From: Sutcliffiella cohnii
GTDB taxonomy: Bacteria > Bacillota > Bacilli > Bacillales > Bacillaceae_I
NCBI RefSeq assembly: GCF_002250055.1
Contig: NZ_CP018866.1
Span: 1,604,501 to 1,668,500, forward strand
Length of the DNA stretch: 64,000 nt
Direction: 5' to 3'
Below the pieces are notes generated by a model. That model was not told the origin of the DNA. It saw only the letters and a program-made list of their open reading frames with translations, and ran no database searches. The translations under genes were made by a program, and so were the position numbers. Positions 35,715 to 44,422 of this stretch are shown here, in pieces; position 1 is the first letter of the stretch; each line of letters starts with the position of its first letter.

Positions 35715-36515
35715 ATGAGCGAATTAAAAGTAATGGAAGAAATGAAAAGTCCAAATACGAGGGGGAGTTTGAGAAGAGAGTTTGAATTGTTAGGGCTGAA
35801 AAAAGGAATGGTAGTGATCATCCATTCCTCATTAAGCTCGCTCGGTTGGGTTTGTGGTGGAGCTGTCGCTGTTGTGCAAGCTCTAATGGACGTCGTTGGG
35901 GAAGAAGGAACTATTGTTATGCCTACTCAAACAGGTGACAATTCGGACCCTTCAGGATGGCAAAATCCACCTGTTCCAGAAGAGTGGTGGGCGACAATCC
36001 GTAACGAGATGCCTGCCTTTGATCCTGACATCACTCCAACGAGAGGGATGGGGAAAGTAGTAGAGACGTTTCGAACATTTCCAAATGTAAAAAGAAGTTC
36101 CCATCCGATGTATTCATTTTCAGCTTGGGGAAAACATGCAGAATATATTATATCTGAACAACCGTTAGACGCCGGTTTTGGCCAACAATCTCCATTAGGG
36201 AAAATTTATGATTTAAACGGTAAAGTGTTACTGATTGGAGTTGGACATGACAGCAATACGTCCTTACATCTAGCGGAACATGCGAAGCCTCATCCAACAA
36301 TTGTAGAAAAAGGTACAGCTATGCTCGTCAATGGTGAGCGCAAATGGGTGAACTATAAAGAAATAGAATACGATGCGGATGTATTTGAAGCGATAGGTAG
36401 CGTTTATGAAAAAAACCATTCCTTTTCACAATATACGGTAGGGAAGAGTTCTTGTAAGTTAGTAAATCAAAGAGAAATAGTAGATTTTGCACGTAGGTGG
36501 TTTCAGGAGAATTAA
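35715..36515 (+). CDS. AAC(3)-family aminoglycoside N-acetyltransferase
   Basis: 266 residues, ATG behind AAGAGGGGATTAGT, 15 bases after the ABC-F gene and presumably in its operon. AAC(3)/YokD-type fold: VVIIHSSLSSLGWVCGGA, MPTQTGDNSDPSGW, SHPMYSFSAWG, GKVLLIGVGHDSNTSLHLAEH (catalytic His region). Acetylates the 3-amino group of aminoglycosides in resistant strains; chromosomal Bacillus members such as YokD may have other substrates. Confidence 0.85.
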   Translation: MSELKVMEEMKSPNTRGSLRREFELLGLKKGMVVIIHSSLSSLGWVCGGAVAVVQALMDVVGEEGTIVMPTQTGDNSDPSGWQNPPVPEEWWATIRNEMPAFDPDITPTRGMGKVVETFRTFPNVKRSSHPMYSFSAWGKHAEYIISEQPLDAGFGQQSPLGKIYDLNGKVLLIGVGHDSNTSLHLAEHAKPHPTIVEKGTAMLVNGERKWVNYKEIEYDADVFEAIGSVYEKNHSFSQYTVGKSSCKLVNQREIVDFARRWFQEN

Positions 36516-36525
36516 TAAAAAAGAA

Positions 36526-36559
36526 AAGCCCTTATCACAAGTAAATATGGTAAGGGCTT
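36526..36559 (-). terminator. terminator between AAC(3) and the leftward gene
   Basis: AAGCCCTTA / TAAGGGCTT stem; on the minus strand it is followed by TTTTCTTTTTT. A clear intrinsic terminator for the leftward gene; on the + strand it lacks a T run. Confidence 0.7.
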
Positions 36560-36565
36560 CACCTA

Positions 36566-36844
36566 TTAATTAACAGACTTAGCAATTCCGTTTAAACTTT
36601 GAAGAATGGATTGCTTGTCTCCGCCGCAATAAAAAGCAGTTACTAGCTCATAGCATGATGCTACATCAATTAAATAACAACGGTGTGTGCTCATGTCGTA
36701 CACAAAATGACTTTGTACATCACCAGTAGTAGCATCACACACTTTATAAGATGCAAGATCAAATAATTCACGAAGTCCATTTTGAGCTAAGCCCATCACT
36801 TCTTCTCTCGATACTTCTTTAATAGCTGTTAGGCCTTTGTTCAT
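36566..36844 (-). CDS. soluble protein of unknown function (92 aa)
   Basis: 92 residues, ATG behind ACTGGAGGTTTTAAC. Alternating alpha and beta prediction with several cysteines (YKVCDATTGDVQSHF, YDMSTHRCYLIDVASCYE). No signal peptide. Good ribosome site and terminator make it a real gene; family not recognised. Confidence 0.65.
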   Translation of the reverse strand: MNKGLTAIKEVSREEVMGLAQNGLRELFDLASYKVCDATTGDVQSHFVYDMSTHRCYLIDVASCYELVTAFYCGGDKQSILQSLNGIAKSVN

Positions 36845-37054
36845 GTTAAAACCTCCAGTTTTTATATAAAATCGTACGATGAAAGTCGTATTAAATTGGT
36901 TTTCTACTTATAAAATTTTATCATATTTTTATAGGCTAATAGAAATAATTAGCCTCGATGGTTTCGTTCGAAAGAGGATATTTATTAGTGTTGGTAGAAA
37001 ATAACTTTAGATAGATATTAGATTTTAATTAGTAGATGAAATGGGGGCTAGTTC

Positions 37055-37408
37055 ATGAAAAAGTTAGTTTTTGCTATCGTCATAGTGTTCTTGCTCGCAG
37101 CTTGCGACACATATGATGATATGGAGCTTAAGGTTGACACTACAAGTGATGCGCAGCATATTGGAAAAATTATAAGAAAAAGCAAAAATACCATTCTTGT
37201 AGAGGAACTTGTAAGTAAGAATGGTCAACCGCTAGGGAAGATTTGGGTAAGTATTAATGATGAGACGGAAATAGTGGATTCAGAAGGAGCTACAATAAAG
37301 TTTGCGCATTTAAAAAAAGGACAAGCAGTGGAAGTTTGGAATAACGGAATAATCCTTGAGTCCGATCCAGCTAAAACTACGGCTTTGAAAATTAAAACAG
37401 GTTTATAA
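37055..37408 (+). CDS. DUF3221-like lipoprotein
   Basis: 117 residues, ATG in the context GGGGGCTAGTTC. Lipobox LLAAC near residue 19. The mature part, HIGKIIRKSKNTILVEE... then IWVSINDETEIVDSEG and LKKGQAVEVWNNG, is the small OB-like beta barrel of DUF3221 (YobA-type) lipoproteins. Membrane-anchored outside; function unknown. Confidence 0.7.
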   Translation: MKKLVFAIVIVFLLAACDTYDDMELKVDTTSDAQHIGKIIRKSKNTILVEELVSKNGQPLGKIWVSINDETEIVDSEGATIKFAHLKKGQAVEVWNNGIILESDPAKTTALKIKTGL

Positions 37409-37514
37409 TGAATTTTGTTTGACCACAATAAATATTATACCGTAAACAATTGAATTACTTTTAGCAATTTGATATATTATTGTAAGAATAAATAACAATT
37501 CAATGAAGTGATCA

Positions 37515-37737
37515 AGTAAATAAGAATTGTGAAACAGAAAATATAGCCTAGGCTGAAAGCTATATCACCCCTTCTTATTGAAACCTACCACGGAGATGTT
37601 AGTACAAGGCTAACCGAGTCGTTTCGTTACAAACGCTAGAGGACATTATAATTTTTTATAATGTTGAACTAAGGTGGTACCACGTCTATAAGCGTAAAGA
37701 CGTCCTTTTATAAGGACTTTCTTTACGCTTTTTTAAT
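37515..37737 (+). promoter_or_regulatory. T-box riboswitch, proline (CCU) specifier
   Basis: Specifier region GAAACCTACCACGGAG with CCT at 37584-37586, T-box AAGGTGGTACCACG at 37671-37684, and a terminator with AGCGTAAAG / CTTTACGCT arms and TTTTTT at ~37691-37737. The CCU codon fits the downstream prolyl-tRNA synthetase: uncharged tRNA-Pro should permit read-through. Confidence 0.93.
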
Positions 37738-37765
37738 TGTTACATAAATGATAGGAGGAAGAAAA

Positions 37766-39202
37766 ATGTCACAAAACACAAACGATTTTACCAAATGGTA
37801 CATTGAAACAATTCAAAAAGCGGATTTAATGGATTACACTCCAGTTCGTGGATGTATCGCATTTAAGCCAGATGGGTATGAATTATGGGAGCATATTAAA
37901 GATGAAATGGACCGACGTTTTAAAGAAACAGGCCATCGTAATGCGTATTTCCCAATGTTAATCCCAGAATCATTCTTCCAGAAGGAAAAGGATCATATTG
38001 AAGGTTTCTCCCCAGAACTTCCTTGGGTAACAGAAGCAGCTGGTGAGCAACTAGAGGAACGTCTAGCACTTCGTCCTACTTCTGAAACAATGATTGGTCA
38101 TTTATATTCTAACTGGATCAAAAGCTATCGCGATCTTCCAGTTTTAATCAATCAATGGGCAAACGTATTCCGTTGGGAAAAGAAAACTCTTCCATTCATT
38201 CGTACTTCTGAGTTCTTGTGGCAAGAAGGTCATACAGCTCACATCGACGAGGAAGACGCTCGTAAAGAAACGATGCAAATGTTAGAAATATATAAAGAAG
38301 TAGTAGAAGGACTTCTAGCTATTCCAGTGTACGACGGACAAAAGACTCCGTTAGAACGTTTTGCTGGTGCGGTTGATACTTTCTCTATTGAAGCGATGAT
38401 GAAAGATGGGAAAGCAGTCCAAGCTGGTACTTCTCACTATTTAGGGACGAAGTTTGCAGAAGCATTTGATATTAAATTTTTAACGAAAGAAAATAAACAT
38501 GAGTACGTGCATACAACTTCTTGGGGTACGTCTACTCGTTTAATTGGTTCGGTTATTATGGTTCATGGTGACGAGCAAGGTCTTGTTTTACCACCAAAAA
38601 TTGCGCCAACTCAAGTTGTATTAGTTCCAGTTGGACCATGGAAGAAGAAACCAGAAATTATCGAGAAATTAGATGAAATCTTTGCAAGCCTAAAAGCGGA
38701 AGGAATTCGCGTACGTCTTGATGATTCGGATCAATCACCAGGATTTAAATTCAATGAGTGGGAGTTAAAAGGTGTACCTGTTCGTATTGAACTTGGACCA
38801 CGTGACTTAGACAATAACCAAGTGTTAATGAAGTCTCGTGACGAAGCGGATAAAGTTTCTGTATCTTTAGATGCTGTTGTAGAAAGCATTAAACAAGAAC
38901 TTGAAACGATGCAAACGAGACTTTTCGAAAAAGCTAAAGCATTCCGTGCGGAGCATTCACACACGCACATTGATACGATGGAACAGCTAGAACAACATTT
39001 AGCAGAATCAGAAAAAAATGACACAATTCCTGGTTGGATTTTAGCTGGTTGGTGTGGAGACGATGCTTGTGAAGAAAGCGTAAAAGACAAAACGAAATTC
39101 ACAACACGTAACATTCCGTTCAATCCACCAACAACAAAGCATACTTGCCTAAATTGTGGGGAAGAAGCAAAACATACTGTTTGGTTTGCTCGTGCGTATT
39201 AA
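37766..39202 (+). CDS. proS: prolyl-tRNA synthetase, archaeal/eukaryal type
   Basis: 478 residues from the ATG at 37766 behind TAGGAGGAAGAAAA. Class II synthetase of the short type without the bacterial editing insertion (the bacterial form is ~570): motif 2 FRWEKKTLPFIRTSEFLWQEGHTAH, motif 3 at the GSVIMVHGDEQGLVLP region, C-terminal Cys-containing WCGDDACEE and HTCLNCGEE stretches that may bind zinc. Charges tRNA-Pro. Regulated by the proline T-box before it. Bacilli may carry a second, bacterial-type copy elsewhere. Confidence 0.95.
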   Translation: MSQNTNDFTKWYIETIQKADLMDYTPVRGCIAFKPDGYELWEHIKDEMDRRFKETGHRNAYFPMLIPESFFQKEKDHIEGFSPELPWVTEAAGEQLEERLALRPTSETMIGHLYSNWIKSYRDLPVLINQWANVFRWEKKTLPFIRTSEFLWQEGHTAHIDEEDARKETMQMLEIYKEVVEGLLAIPVYDGQKTPLERFAGAVDTFSIEAMMKDGKAVQAGTSHYLGTKFAEAFDIKFLTKENKHEYVHTTSWGTSTRLIGSVIMVHGDEQGLVLPPKIAPTQVVLVPVGPWKKKPEIIEKLDEIFASLKAEGIRVRLDDSDQSPGFKFNEWELKGVPVRIELGPRDLDNNQVLMKSRDEADKVSVSLDAVVESIKQELETMQTRLFEKAKAFRAEHSHTHIDTMEQLEQHLAESEKNDTIPGWILAGWCGDDACEESVKDKTKFTTRNIPFNPPTTKHTCLNCGEEAKHTVWFARAY

Positions 39203-39222
39203 TCAATAATTATAAAAGTTGA

Positions 39223-39258
39223 AACCGGGAGCGGCGTTATGCCACTCTCGGTTTTTTA
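39223..39258 (+). terminator. terminator of proS
   Basis: AACCGGGAGCGGC pairs with GCCACTCTCGGTT with small mismatches and is followed by TTTTTT. Confidence 0.8.
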
Positions 39259-39403
39259 TTTGGATGTTTAGAGTAGCGGAGTCAACGACAAGTCCGGAGA
39301 AAAATTATTTTTGTTTGAGCTCGCTAGTACGAGGACAAAAACTGCTATTACGGCTATAATTAACTTAAAATTCAGTTAATTAAAAGTTGAGGAGTTGTTT
39401 TAT

Positions 39404-40009
39404 ATGAAAGGACGAAAAATCCGGCTATTCTTATTTTCCCTTATTTTTGTTTTTATCTTTGTAGGTTGTACAAAAAAAGAAGAGGCTTCCCTTTCAGTCT
39501 CTGATGAAAAAATTAGTGAGCTTGAAAATAAAATGACAAAACTAGAAGAAGAACTCTATAAACAGCAAGCAATTAAAGAAGAAACAAAGGAGTTAATAGC
39601 TAAAGTTCAAGATTATGATGAGTTAAAAATTAGTATTCAAATGTTAGAAGAATCCTATTTATATGTAATGAATCAAAATTATGTATTAGATAGGTTGTTA
39701 CAACATACTACGTCTTTTAAAACGGCAATGTTAAATAGTGCAAAATTAAAGGATGACTCCTTAAGCATTAACATTACGTATATGGACAAAGTAACGGATG
39801 ATGAAGCACCAAATGGATTTCGTTTAATTGAAACGAGCGAAGGAACTAAAGATATCCTTATAAAAGAAGGTGTCCCAATTTTGTTACAAGAAAATCCTGG
39901 GATGCTAATGGAAGCAACATGGGAGCATGTTGTTGACCACCGTGGATTTTTGCAATTATTCGAAAAAGATGGGGAAGTCATATTTATCTTAGAATCTTAT
40001 ATTCCTTAA
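39404..40009 (+). CDS. lipoprotein with coiled-coil segment
   Basis: 201 residues from the ATG at 39404 behind GAGGAGTTGTTTTAT. Lipobox FVGC near residue 22. Residues ~33-75 are a heptad coiled coil (ISELENKMTKLEEELYKQQ); the C-terminal half is a beta-rich domain. Anchored outside the membrane; partner unknown. Confidence 0.7.
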   Translation: MKGRKIRLFLFSLIFVFIFVGCTKKEEASLSVSDEKISELENKMTKLEEELYKQQAIKEETKELIAKVQDYDELKISIQMLEESYLYVMNQNYVLDRLLQHTTSFKTAMLNSAKLKDDSLSINITYMDKVTDDEAPNGFRLIETSEGTKDILIKEGVPILLQENPGMLMEATWEHVVDHRGFLQLFEKDGEVIFILESYIP

Positions 40010-40084
40010 TGAATGAGAGAGCTGCTACACCTGTTTCTACACTTTGAAAGTTCACAACACGTAACTTTCCTCATCAACAAATCG

Positions 40085-40122
40085 AAGCCGAGAGTAGTTA
40101 GTTGAGCAACTCTTGGCTTTTT
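40085..40122 (+). terminator. terminator of the coiled-coil lipoprotein gene
   Basis: AAGCCGAGAGT pairs with ACTCTTGGCTT (one G-U), followed by TTTTT. Confidence 0.7.
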
Positions 40123-40194
40123 CACTATATAGGTTCTTTTTTTGGAAATATATGATAAAATTTAATAGAATGTTCAGTTATTTTAGGGGACTGT

Positions 40195-40401
40195 GTGAGG
40201 GGGAGTAGCTTGTATTACGATGGGATAGGATCAATCATTAATAGTATATTATTTTTGTGGATTGTATTTCTTGTATTTCAAAGGATAAATAATCGTTACC
40301 CTGCGAGTAATCCTTGGAAAAAGGATTTAATCTTGACCTTTATCCAAAGTGTAGTCGTTGTTTTAGTTGCACTTCCTATTATGTACTTCTTTATTAAGTA
40401 A
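40195..40401 (+). CDS. two-helix membrane protein (68 aa)
   Basis: 68 residues from GTG 40195, or 63 from TTG 40210 behind GAGGGGGAG. Two hydrophobic helices joined by a loop RINNRYPASNPWKKD. Not recognised. Confidence 0.6.
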   Translation: MRGSSLYYDGIGSIINSILFLWIVFLVFQRINNRYPASNPWKKDLILTFIQSVVVVLVALPIMYFFIK

Positions 40402-40437
40402 ATTCGTTTATCAATGGCTATGGAGGAGGTATTAGTA

Positions 40438-40824
40438 GTGAGTATAGTAAAAGAGATTAACTGTATTTATCTCCCTACAACTAATACAGAAAATGCGGTG
40501 AAATGGTATGTTGAAACTCTCGGTTTAGAGTTGATGGGACCAGTCCATGAAAATCAGGCACAACTACGAATTCCCTCTGGAACCTCCATTTTTTTAATAA
40601 GAACACCTAAACCGACAACCCTTAATTATATAGAAATAGGTGGAACGGAACAAAGTGTACTAACTATAGAAGTCTATGACATTCACAACCTATTTAATAA
40701 AATGAAGAATAATGGTACTTTTGTGTCACCTATAGAAGATAACGGGAGCTGTGGGCTGAATTTTTATGCCTATGATCCAGACGGCAATAAACTTGATATT
40801 TGGGGCGGTTGGCCATCTAAATAG
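40438..40824 (+). CDS. VOC-family (glyoxalase-like) protein
   Basis: 128 residues from the GTG at 40438 behind TGGAGGAGGTATTA. EINCIYLPTTNTENAVKWYVETLGL opens the fold and NFYAYDPDGNKLDIWGGW closes it with the usual metal-ligand Asp/Glu region. Subtype not clear. Followed 19 bases later by a PPOX flavoprotein gene. Confidence 0.82.
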   Translation: MSIVKEINCIYLPTTNTENAVKWYVETLGLELMGPVHENQAQLRIPSGTSIFLIRTPKPTTLNYIEIGGTEQSVLTIEVYDIHNLFNKMKNNGTFVSPIEDNGSCGLNFYAYDPDGNKLDIWGGWPSK

Positions 40825-40843
40825 ATAAAAAATAAAGAGGTGG

Positions 40844-41485
40844 ATGATGAAAGAACGCTATCAATTCCAAAAAACGATTGAAACAGAGGAAGAGCTTAGG
40901 TCCATCTTAGGGTATCCGAGTGAATTAGTGAAAAATAAAGTTATTACATATCTTGATCATCATTGTAAAGAGTTTATATCAAAATCACCGTTTGTAGTCA
41001 TGTCTACTGCAGATAAATCTGGCTCTTGTGATGTTTCACCTAGAGGGGACCAACCAGGTTTTGTTCAAGTGTTAAGTGAACAGCAATTAATAATCCCTGA
41101 AAGACCTGGAAATAAACGAATGGACTCGATGCGAAATATTTTATCGAACCCTAACGTTGGCCTTATCTTTTTAATCCCAGGATTAGGAGAAACATTAAGA
41201 GTGAACGGGAAAGCAAAATTAGTAATGGATGACGAATTACTTGACGCAATGGCGGTAAAAGGAAAGAAACCACTTATAGGCATTGGAGTAGAAGTGGAAG
41301 AGTGCTTTATCCATTGTGCCAAAGCATTCAAACGCTCAGGTTTATGGGAACCAAGCACATGGACAGAAAAAAAATTGCTGCCGTCTCCTTCTAAAATTCT
41401 TTTTGAGCATGCGAAGCTACCAAACACCAGTGTAGAATCGATAGAAGAAAGATTAGTAGAAAGTTATTCTAAAAGACTTTATTAA
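40844..41485 (+). CDS. PPOX-class FMN-dependent flavoprotein
   Basis: 213 residues, ATG behind AAAGAGGTGG. Split-barrel pyridoxamine-oxidase-like fold of the MSMEG_1061 type: FVVMSTADKSGSCDVSPRGDQPGFV, PERPGNKRMDSMRNIL, then NPNVGLIFLIPGLGETLRVNG. Probable F420/FMN-linked oxidoreductase; substrate unknown. Confidence 0.83.
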   Translation: MMKERYQFQKTIETEEELRSILGYPSELVKNKVITYLDHHCKEFISKSPFVVMSTADKSGSCDVSPRGDQPGFVQVLSEQQLIIPERPGNKRMDSMRNILSNPNVGLIFLIPGLGETLRVNGKAKLVMDDELLDAMAVKGKKPLIGIGVEVEECFIHCAKAFKRSGLWEPSTWTEKKLLPSPSKILFEHAKLPNTSVESIEERLVESYSKRLY

Positions 41486-41548
41486 CATAAAGGAAGGGTA
41501 TCTCCTTAAACATTGGAGTACTCCTCCTAATTATTTATGGAGGTTCTT

Positions 41549-42109
41549 ATGGATAAGTGGAAGACATTGAAATCAGAGTATATAAATAAAAGCCCATTTG
41601 GCAACATTAGAAAAGATAGTTGTGAGCTGCCAAATGGTATTGTGATTGACGAGTATTATGTTAATGAATATAGCGATTGGGTGAACGCGGTTGTTATAAC
41701 TAAAGAAAATCAAATCTTGTTAGTGGAACAATATCGTTACGCCGGGGAAGATTTTTTCTTAGAGGTGCCAGCCGGGAAAAAAGAAGGAAATGAAACGGAT
41801 GAAGAAGGTTTAATTAGAGAAGTAAGAGAAGAAACAGGCTATATATCGGATACAAAACCTATCTTCTTAGGTGAATTTATGGTGAATCCAGCTACCCAAA
41901 ACAATAAAATAAAAACCTTTCTCCTATTGGATGCATACAAAAAACATGAGCAAGACTTAGATGATACAGAAGAGATAGATGTTAAATTGTATGATTTTGA
42001 TTGCTTTGGAGAGCTAATAACAACAAATAAAATTAAAACACAACTTTTTACAGTAACGGCTTATTTTATGGCAAAAAATTATCTTGTAGAGAATAATCAT
42101 TATAAATAA
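41549..42109 (+). CDS. Nudix hydrolase, ADP-ribose-pyrophosphatase-like
   Basis: About 186 residues from the ATG at 41549 behind TATGGAGGTTCTT; an ATG at 41537 is in frame. The box AGKKEGNETDEEGLIREVREETGY is intact and preceded by EQYRYAGEDFFLEVP, which is typical of ADP-sugar pyrophosphatases, with NPATQNNKIKTFLL after it. Not from the same subgroup as the tandem set at 11.7-13.1 kb. Confidence 0.83.
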   Translation: MDKWKTLKSEYINKSPFGNIRKDSCELPNGIVIDEYYVNEYSDWVNAVVITKENQILLVEQYRYAGEDFFLEVPAGKKEGNETDEEGLIREVREETGYISDTKPIFLGEFMVNPATQNNKIKTFLLLDAYKKHEQDLDDTEEIDVKLYDFDCFGELITTNKIKTQLFTVTAYFMAKNYLVENNHYK

Positions 42110-42117
42110 TAGTTTGG

Positions 42118-42162
42118 GCATGTTTTGGACAAGCAGTTTGGTCAAAACATGCTTATATTTTT
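42118..42162 (+). terminator. terminator of the Nudix gene
   Basis: GCATGTTTTGGAC pairs with GTCAAAACATGC, followed by a TTATATTTTTTT tail. Confidence 0.8.
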
Positions 42163-42172
42163 TTAGCTTTAA

Positions 42173-42432
42173 TTAATCTTCTGAAGGTTTTTTAGGTCCG
42201 GTAAGTTCTAATTGATAAAATGCTAAATCAAGCCATCTATTAAATTTGTATCCTGCCTTTTTAATCGTACCAGAGTGAACAAAACCAAAACTTTTATGAA
42301 TAGCGATACTTTTTTCATTTGTTGCATCAATTCCAGCAATTAAGGTCATATATTCTTTCTGTTTGGCAATTGCGATTATCTCTTTCAAAAGTGAAGTACC
42401 AATTCCTCTCTTTCTAAATTCTTTATGTAAAA
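42173..42432 (-). pseudogene. 3' half of a phosphinothricin-type GNAT gene
   Basis: The minus strand encodes only the last ~86 residues of a YwnH-like acetyltransferase: FRKRGIGTSLLKEIIAIAKQK, LIAGIDATNEKSIAIHKSFGF and the end AGYKFNRWLDLAFYQLEL. Intact members have about 165 residues. The homology stops exactly where the hairpin repeat at 42433 begins; the further upstream reading is repeat and unrelated DNA. The gene was cut by repeat insertion or by a deletion ending at it. Confidence 0.75.
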
Positions 42433-42461
42433 GTGGACAGAGGGACAGGTCCCTTGTCCAC
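42433..42461 (+). repeat. GTGGACAGAGGGAC hairpin repeat, copy A
   Basis: 29-base imperfect palindrome: GTGGACAGAGGGAC, then AGG, then TCCCTTGTCCAC. The following ACATTTTTTGG is also shared with copy B at 45007. It borders a truncated GNAT gene. Confidence 0.85.
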
Positions 42462-42628
42462 ACATTTTTTGGTAATTTAAGAAAAAAGTAGAAATATGTG
42501 TGTGAACTTGTTCGTAAATAATCCTTAATATAAATGAAAGCGGATGGAATGTAAAGAAACAATGAGTTGTAAAGTGTAGGTTACTTTACTGGACGAGAAA
42601 TTCTTTGTCGCTAATTCATTATTTATTT

Positions 42629-42692
42629 TTGTTGCATATACAACAAAAATAGATTATATTTAACATATATTTTTTTGTTGTATTTACAACAA
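42629..42692 (+). promoter_or_regulatory. marR-paiAB promoter with two MarR-type operators
   Basis: Two near-identical 18-base palindromes: TTGTTGCATATACAACAA (42629-42646) and TTGTTGTATTTACAACAA (42675-42692), 46 bases centre to centre. A promoter TTGCAT (42632-42637), 17 bases, TATATT (42655-42660) has its -35 inside the first; the second lies just after the expected start point. The marR ATG follows at 42715. This suits autorepression. Confidence 0.75.
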
Positions 42693-42714
42693 AAAATACT
42701 AAAAGGAGGTTAGT

Positions 42715-43167
42715 ATGAAAGAAATCCTTCGTGAAATTGGTATGATAGCCAGGGCGTTAGATTCGATAAGTAATATGGAGTTTAAAGAATTTGACCTTAC
42801 AAAAGGGCAATACTTGTACCTTGTGAGGATATGTGAAAACCCAGGTATCATTCAAGAAAAATTAGCTGAGATGATAAAAGTAGATCGCACAACAGCAGCT
42901 CGGGCTATAAAGAAATTGGAGCTTAATGGCTTTATTGAAAAGAAAGATGATTCCCATAACAAAAAAATAAAAAAACTTTATCCAACAGAAAAAGGGACAC
43001 AAGTGTTTCCTTTTATAATAAGAGAAAATGAACATTCTAATACCGTTGCTTTAGCAGGATTCTCTGAAACAGAAATAGAAACTATTTATGAACTACTTCA
43101 AAGAGTTAGAAAAAATATAGAAAAAGATTGGGATTTTGTGAAAAAAGGGAACAAGAGAGAGTATTAA
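42715..43167 (+). CDS. MarR-family transcriptional regulator
   Basis: 150 residues, ATG behind AAAAGGAGGTTAGT. Winged helix: IIQEKLAEMIKVDRTTAARAIKKLELNGFIEKK (recognition helix around RTTAARAI) and wing DDSHNKKIKKLYPTEKG. It begins an operon with paiA and paiB and is preceded by two matching palindromes, so it most likely represses its own operon until a ligand, perhaps a polyamine, binds. Confidence 0.9.
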   Translation: MKEILREIGMIARALDSISNMEFKEFDLTKGQYLYLVRICENPGIIQEKLAEMIKVDRTTAARAIKKLELNGFIEKKDDSHNKKIKKLYPTEKGTQVFPFIIRENEHSNTVALAGFSETEIETIYELLQRVRKNIEKDWDFVKKGNKREY

Positions 43168-43704
<537 letters not shown>

Positions 43705-43725
43705 CTTTTGGAAAGGTGGATGGTG

Positions 43726-44337
43726 ATGTATATACCAAAATATTTTAAAATCGAAGAGGAAGAAGTCATTTATGATTTTATTGACAAGTATGGCTTTGCA
43801 ACATTATTCTCCCAGCACGAAGGAGAGCCGTATGCTACTCATCTACCTCTAATGTTAAATAAAACGGAGAATGCTTTATACGGACACTTTGCACGACCGA
43901 ATGAACAATGGAAGGATGCAGAAAACCAACAAGTTCTTGCCGTTTTCCAAGGTCCACATTGTTATATTTCTCCATCCTGGTATGAAACGGATAAGGCAGT
44001 CCCTACTTGGAATTACGTGTCTATCCATGTATATGGAAAAATGGAGATTGTGGATGATCCAAAAGCAGTATTTGACTCTTTAAATGATTTGGTAGAGAAA
44101 TATGAAAGTGATGATAGTCCATACAGTTTGGGGGAGGTTGAGCCTAGTTATGTGGAAGGACTGTCAAAAGGAATTGTAGCGTTTAAAATAAACATTACAA
44201 AAATAGAAGCGAAAGCTAAGTTAAGTCAAAACCATCCAATCGAACGTCAAAAGTTAGTCATTCAACATTTAGAAAATAGTACGGATGAAGATAATTTACG
44301 AGTAGCTTCTCTTATGAAAAAAAACTTGCAAAAATAA
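43726..44337 (+). CDS. paiB: FMN-binding negative regulator PaiB
   Basis: 203 residues from the ATG at 43726 behind GAAAGGTGGATGGTG. Split-barrel flavin-binding fold with GHFARPNEQWKDAENQQVLAVF and ISPSWYETDKAVPTWNYV, the signature of the PaiB/FMN-binding negative regulator family. In B. subtilis paiB lies with paiA and affects sporulation and degradative enzyme genes. Same order here. Confidence 0.92.
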   Translation: MYIPKYFKIEEEEVIYDFIDKYGFATLFSQHEGEPYATHLPLMLNKTENALYGHFARPNEQWKDAENQQVLAVFQGPHCYISPSWYETDKAVPTWNYVSIHVYGKMEIVDDPKAVFDSLNDLVEKYESDDSPYSLGEVEPSYVEGLSKGIVAFKINITKIEAKAKLSQNHPIERQKLVIQHLENSTDEDNLRVASLMKKNLQK

Positions 44338-44422
44338 ACAGCATTTAATGAACAAATTTTAAAAAACTATATAAATAAGGTAAAGTTATAGTATATTTTA
44401 TTTTCGATAAGGGAGTTTTACC

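Noticed and set aside
35432-35821. Leftward 129-codon Ser/Leu-rich frame
   Set aside because: Antisense to the ABC-F coiled-coil end and the start of AAC(3); the composition mirrors the Glu/Lys codons of the other strand.
38731-39123. Leftward 130-codon frame
   Set aside because: Antisense to proS and without a family, site or promoter.
42433-42562. 5' part of the GNAT frame upstream of 42432 as real protein
   Set aside because: The reading passes through the hairpin repeat and unrelated A/T-rich DNA; no GNAT residues are found there.
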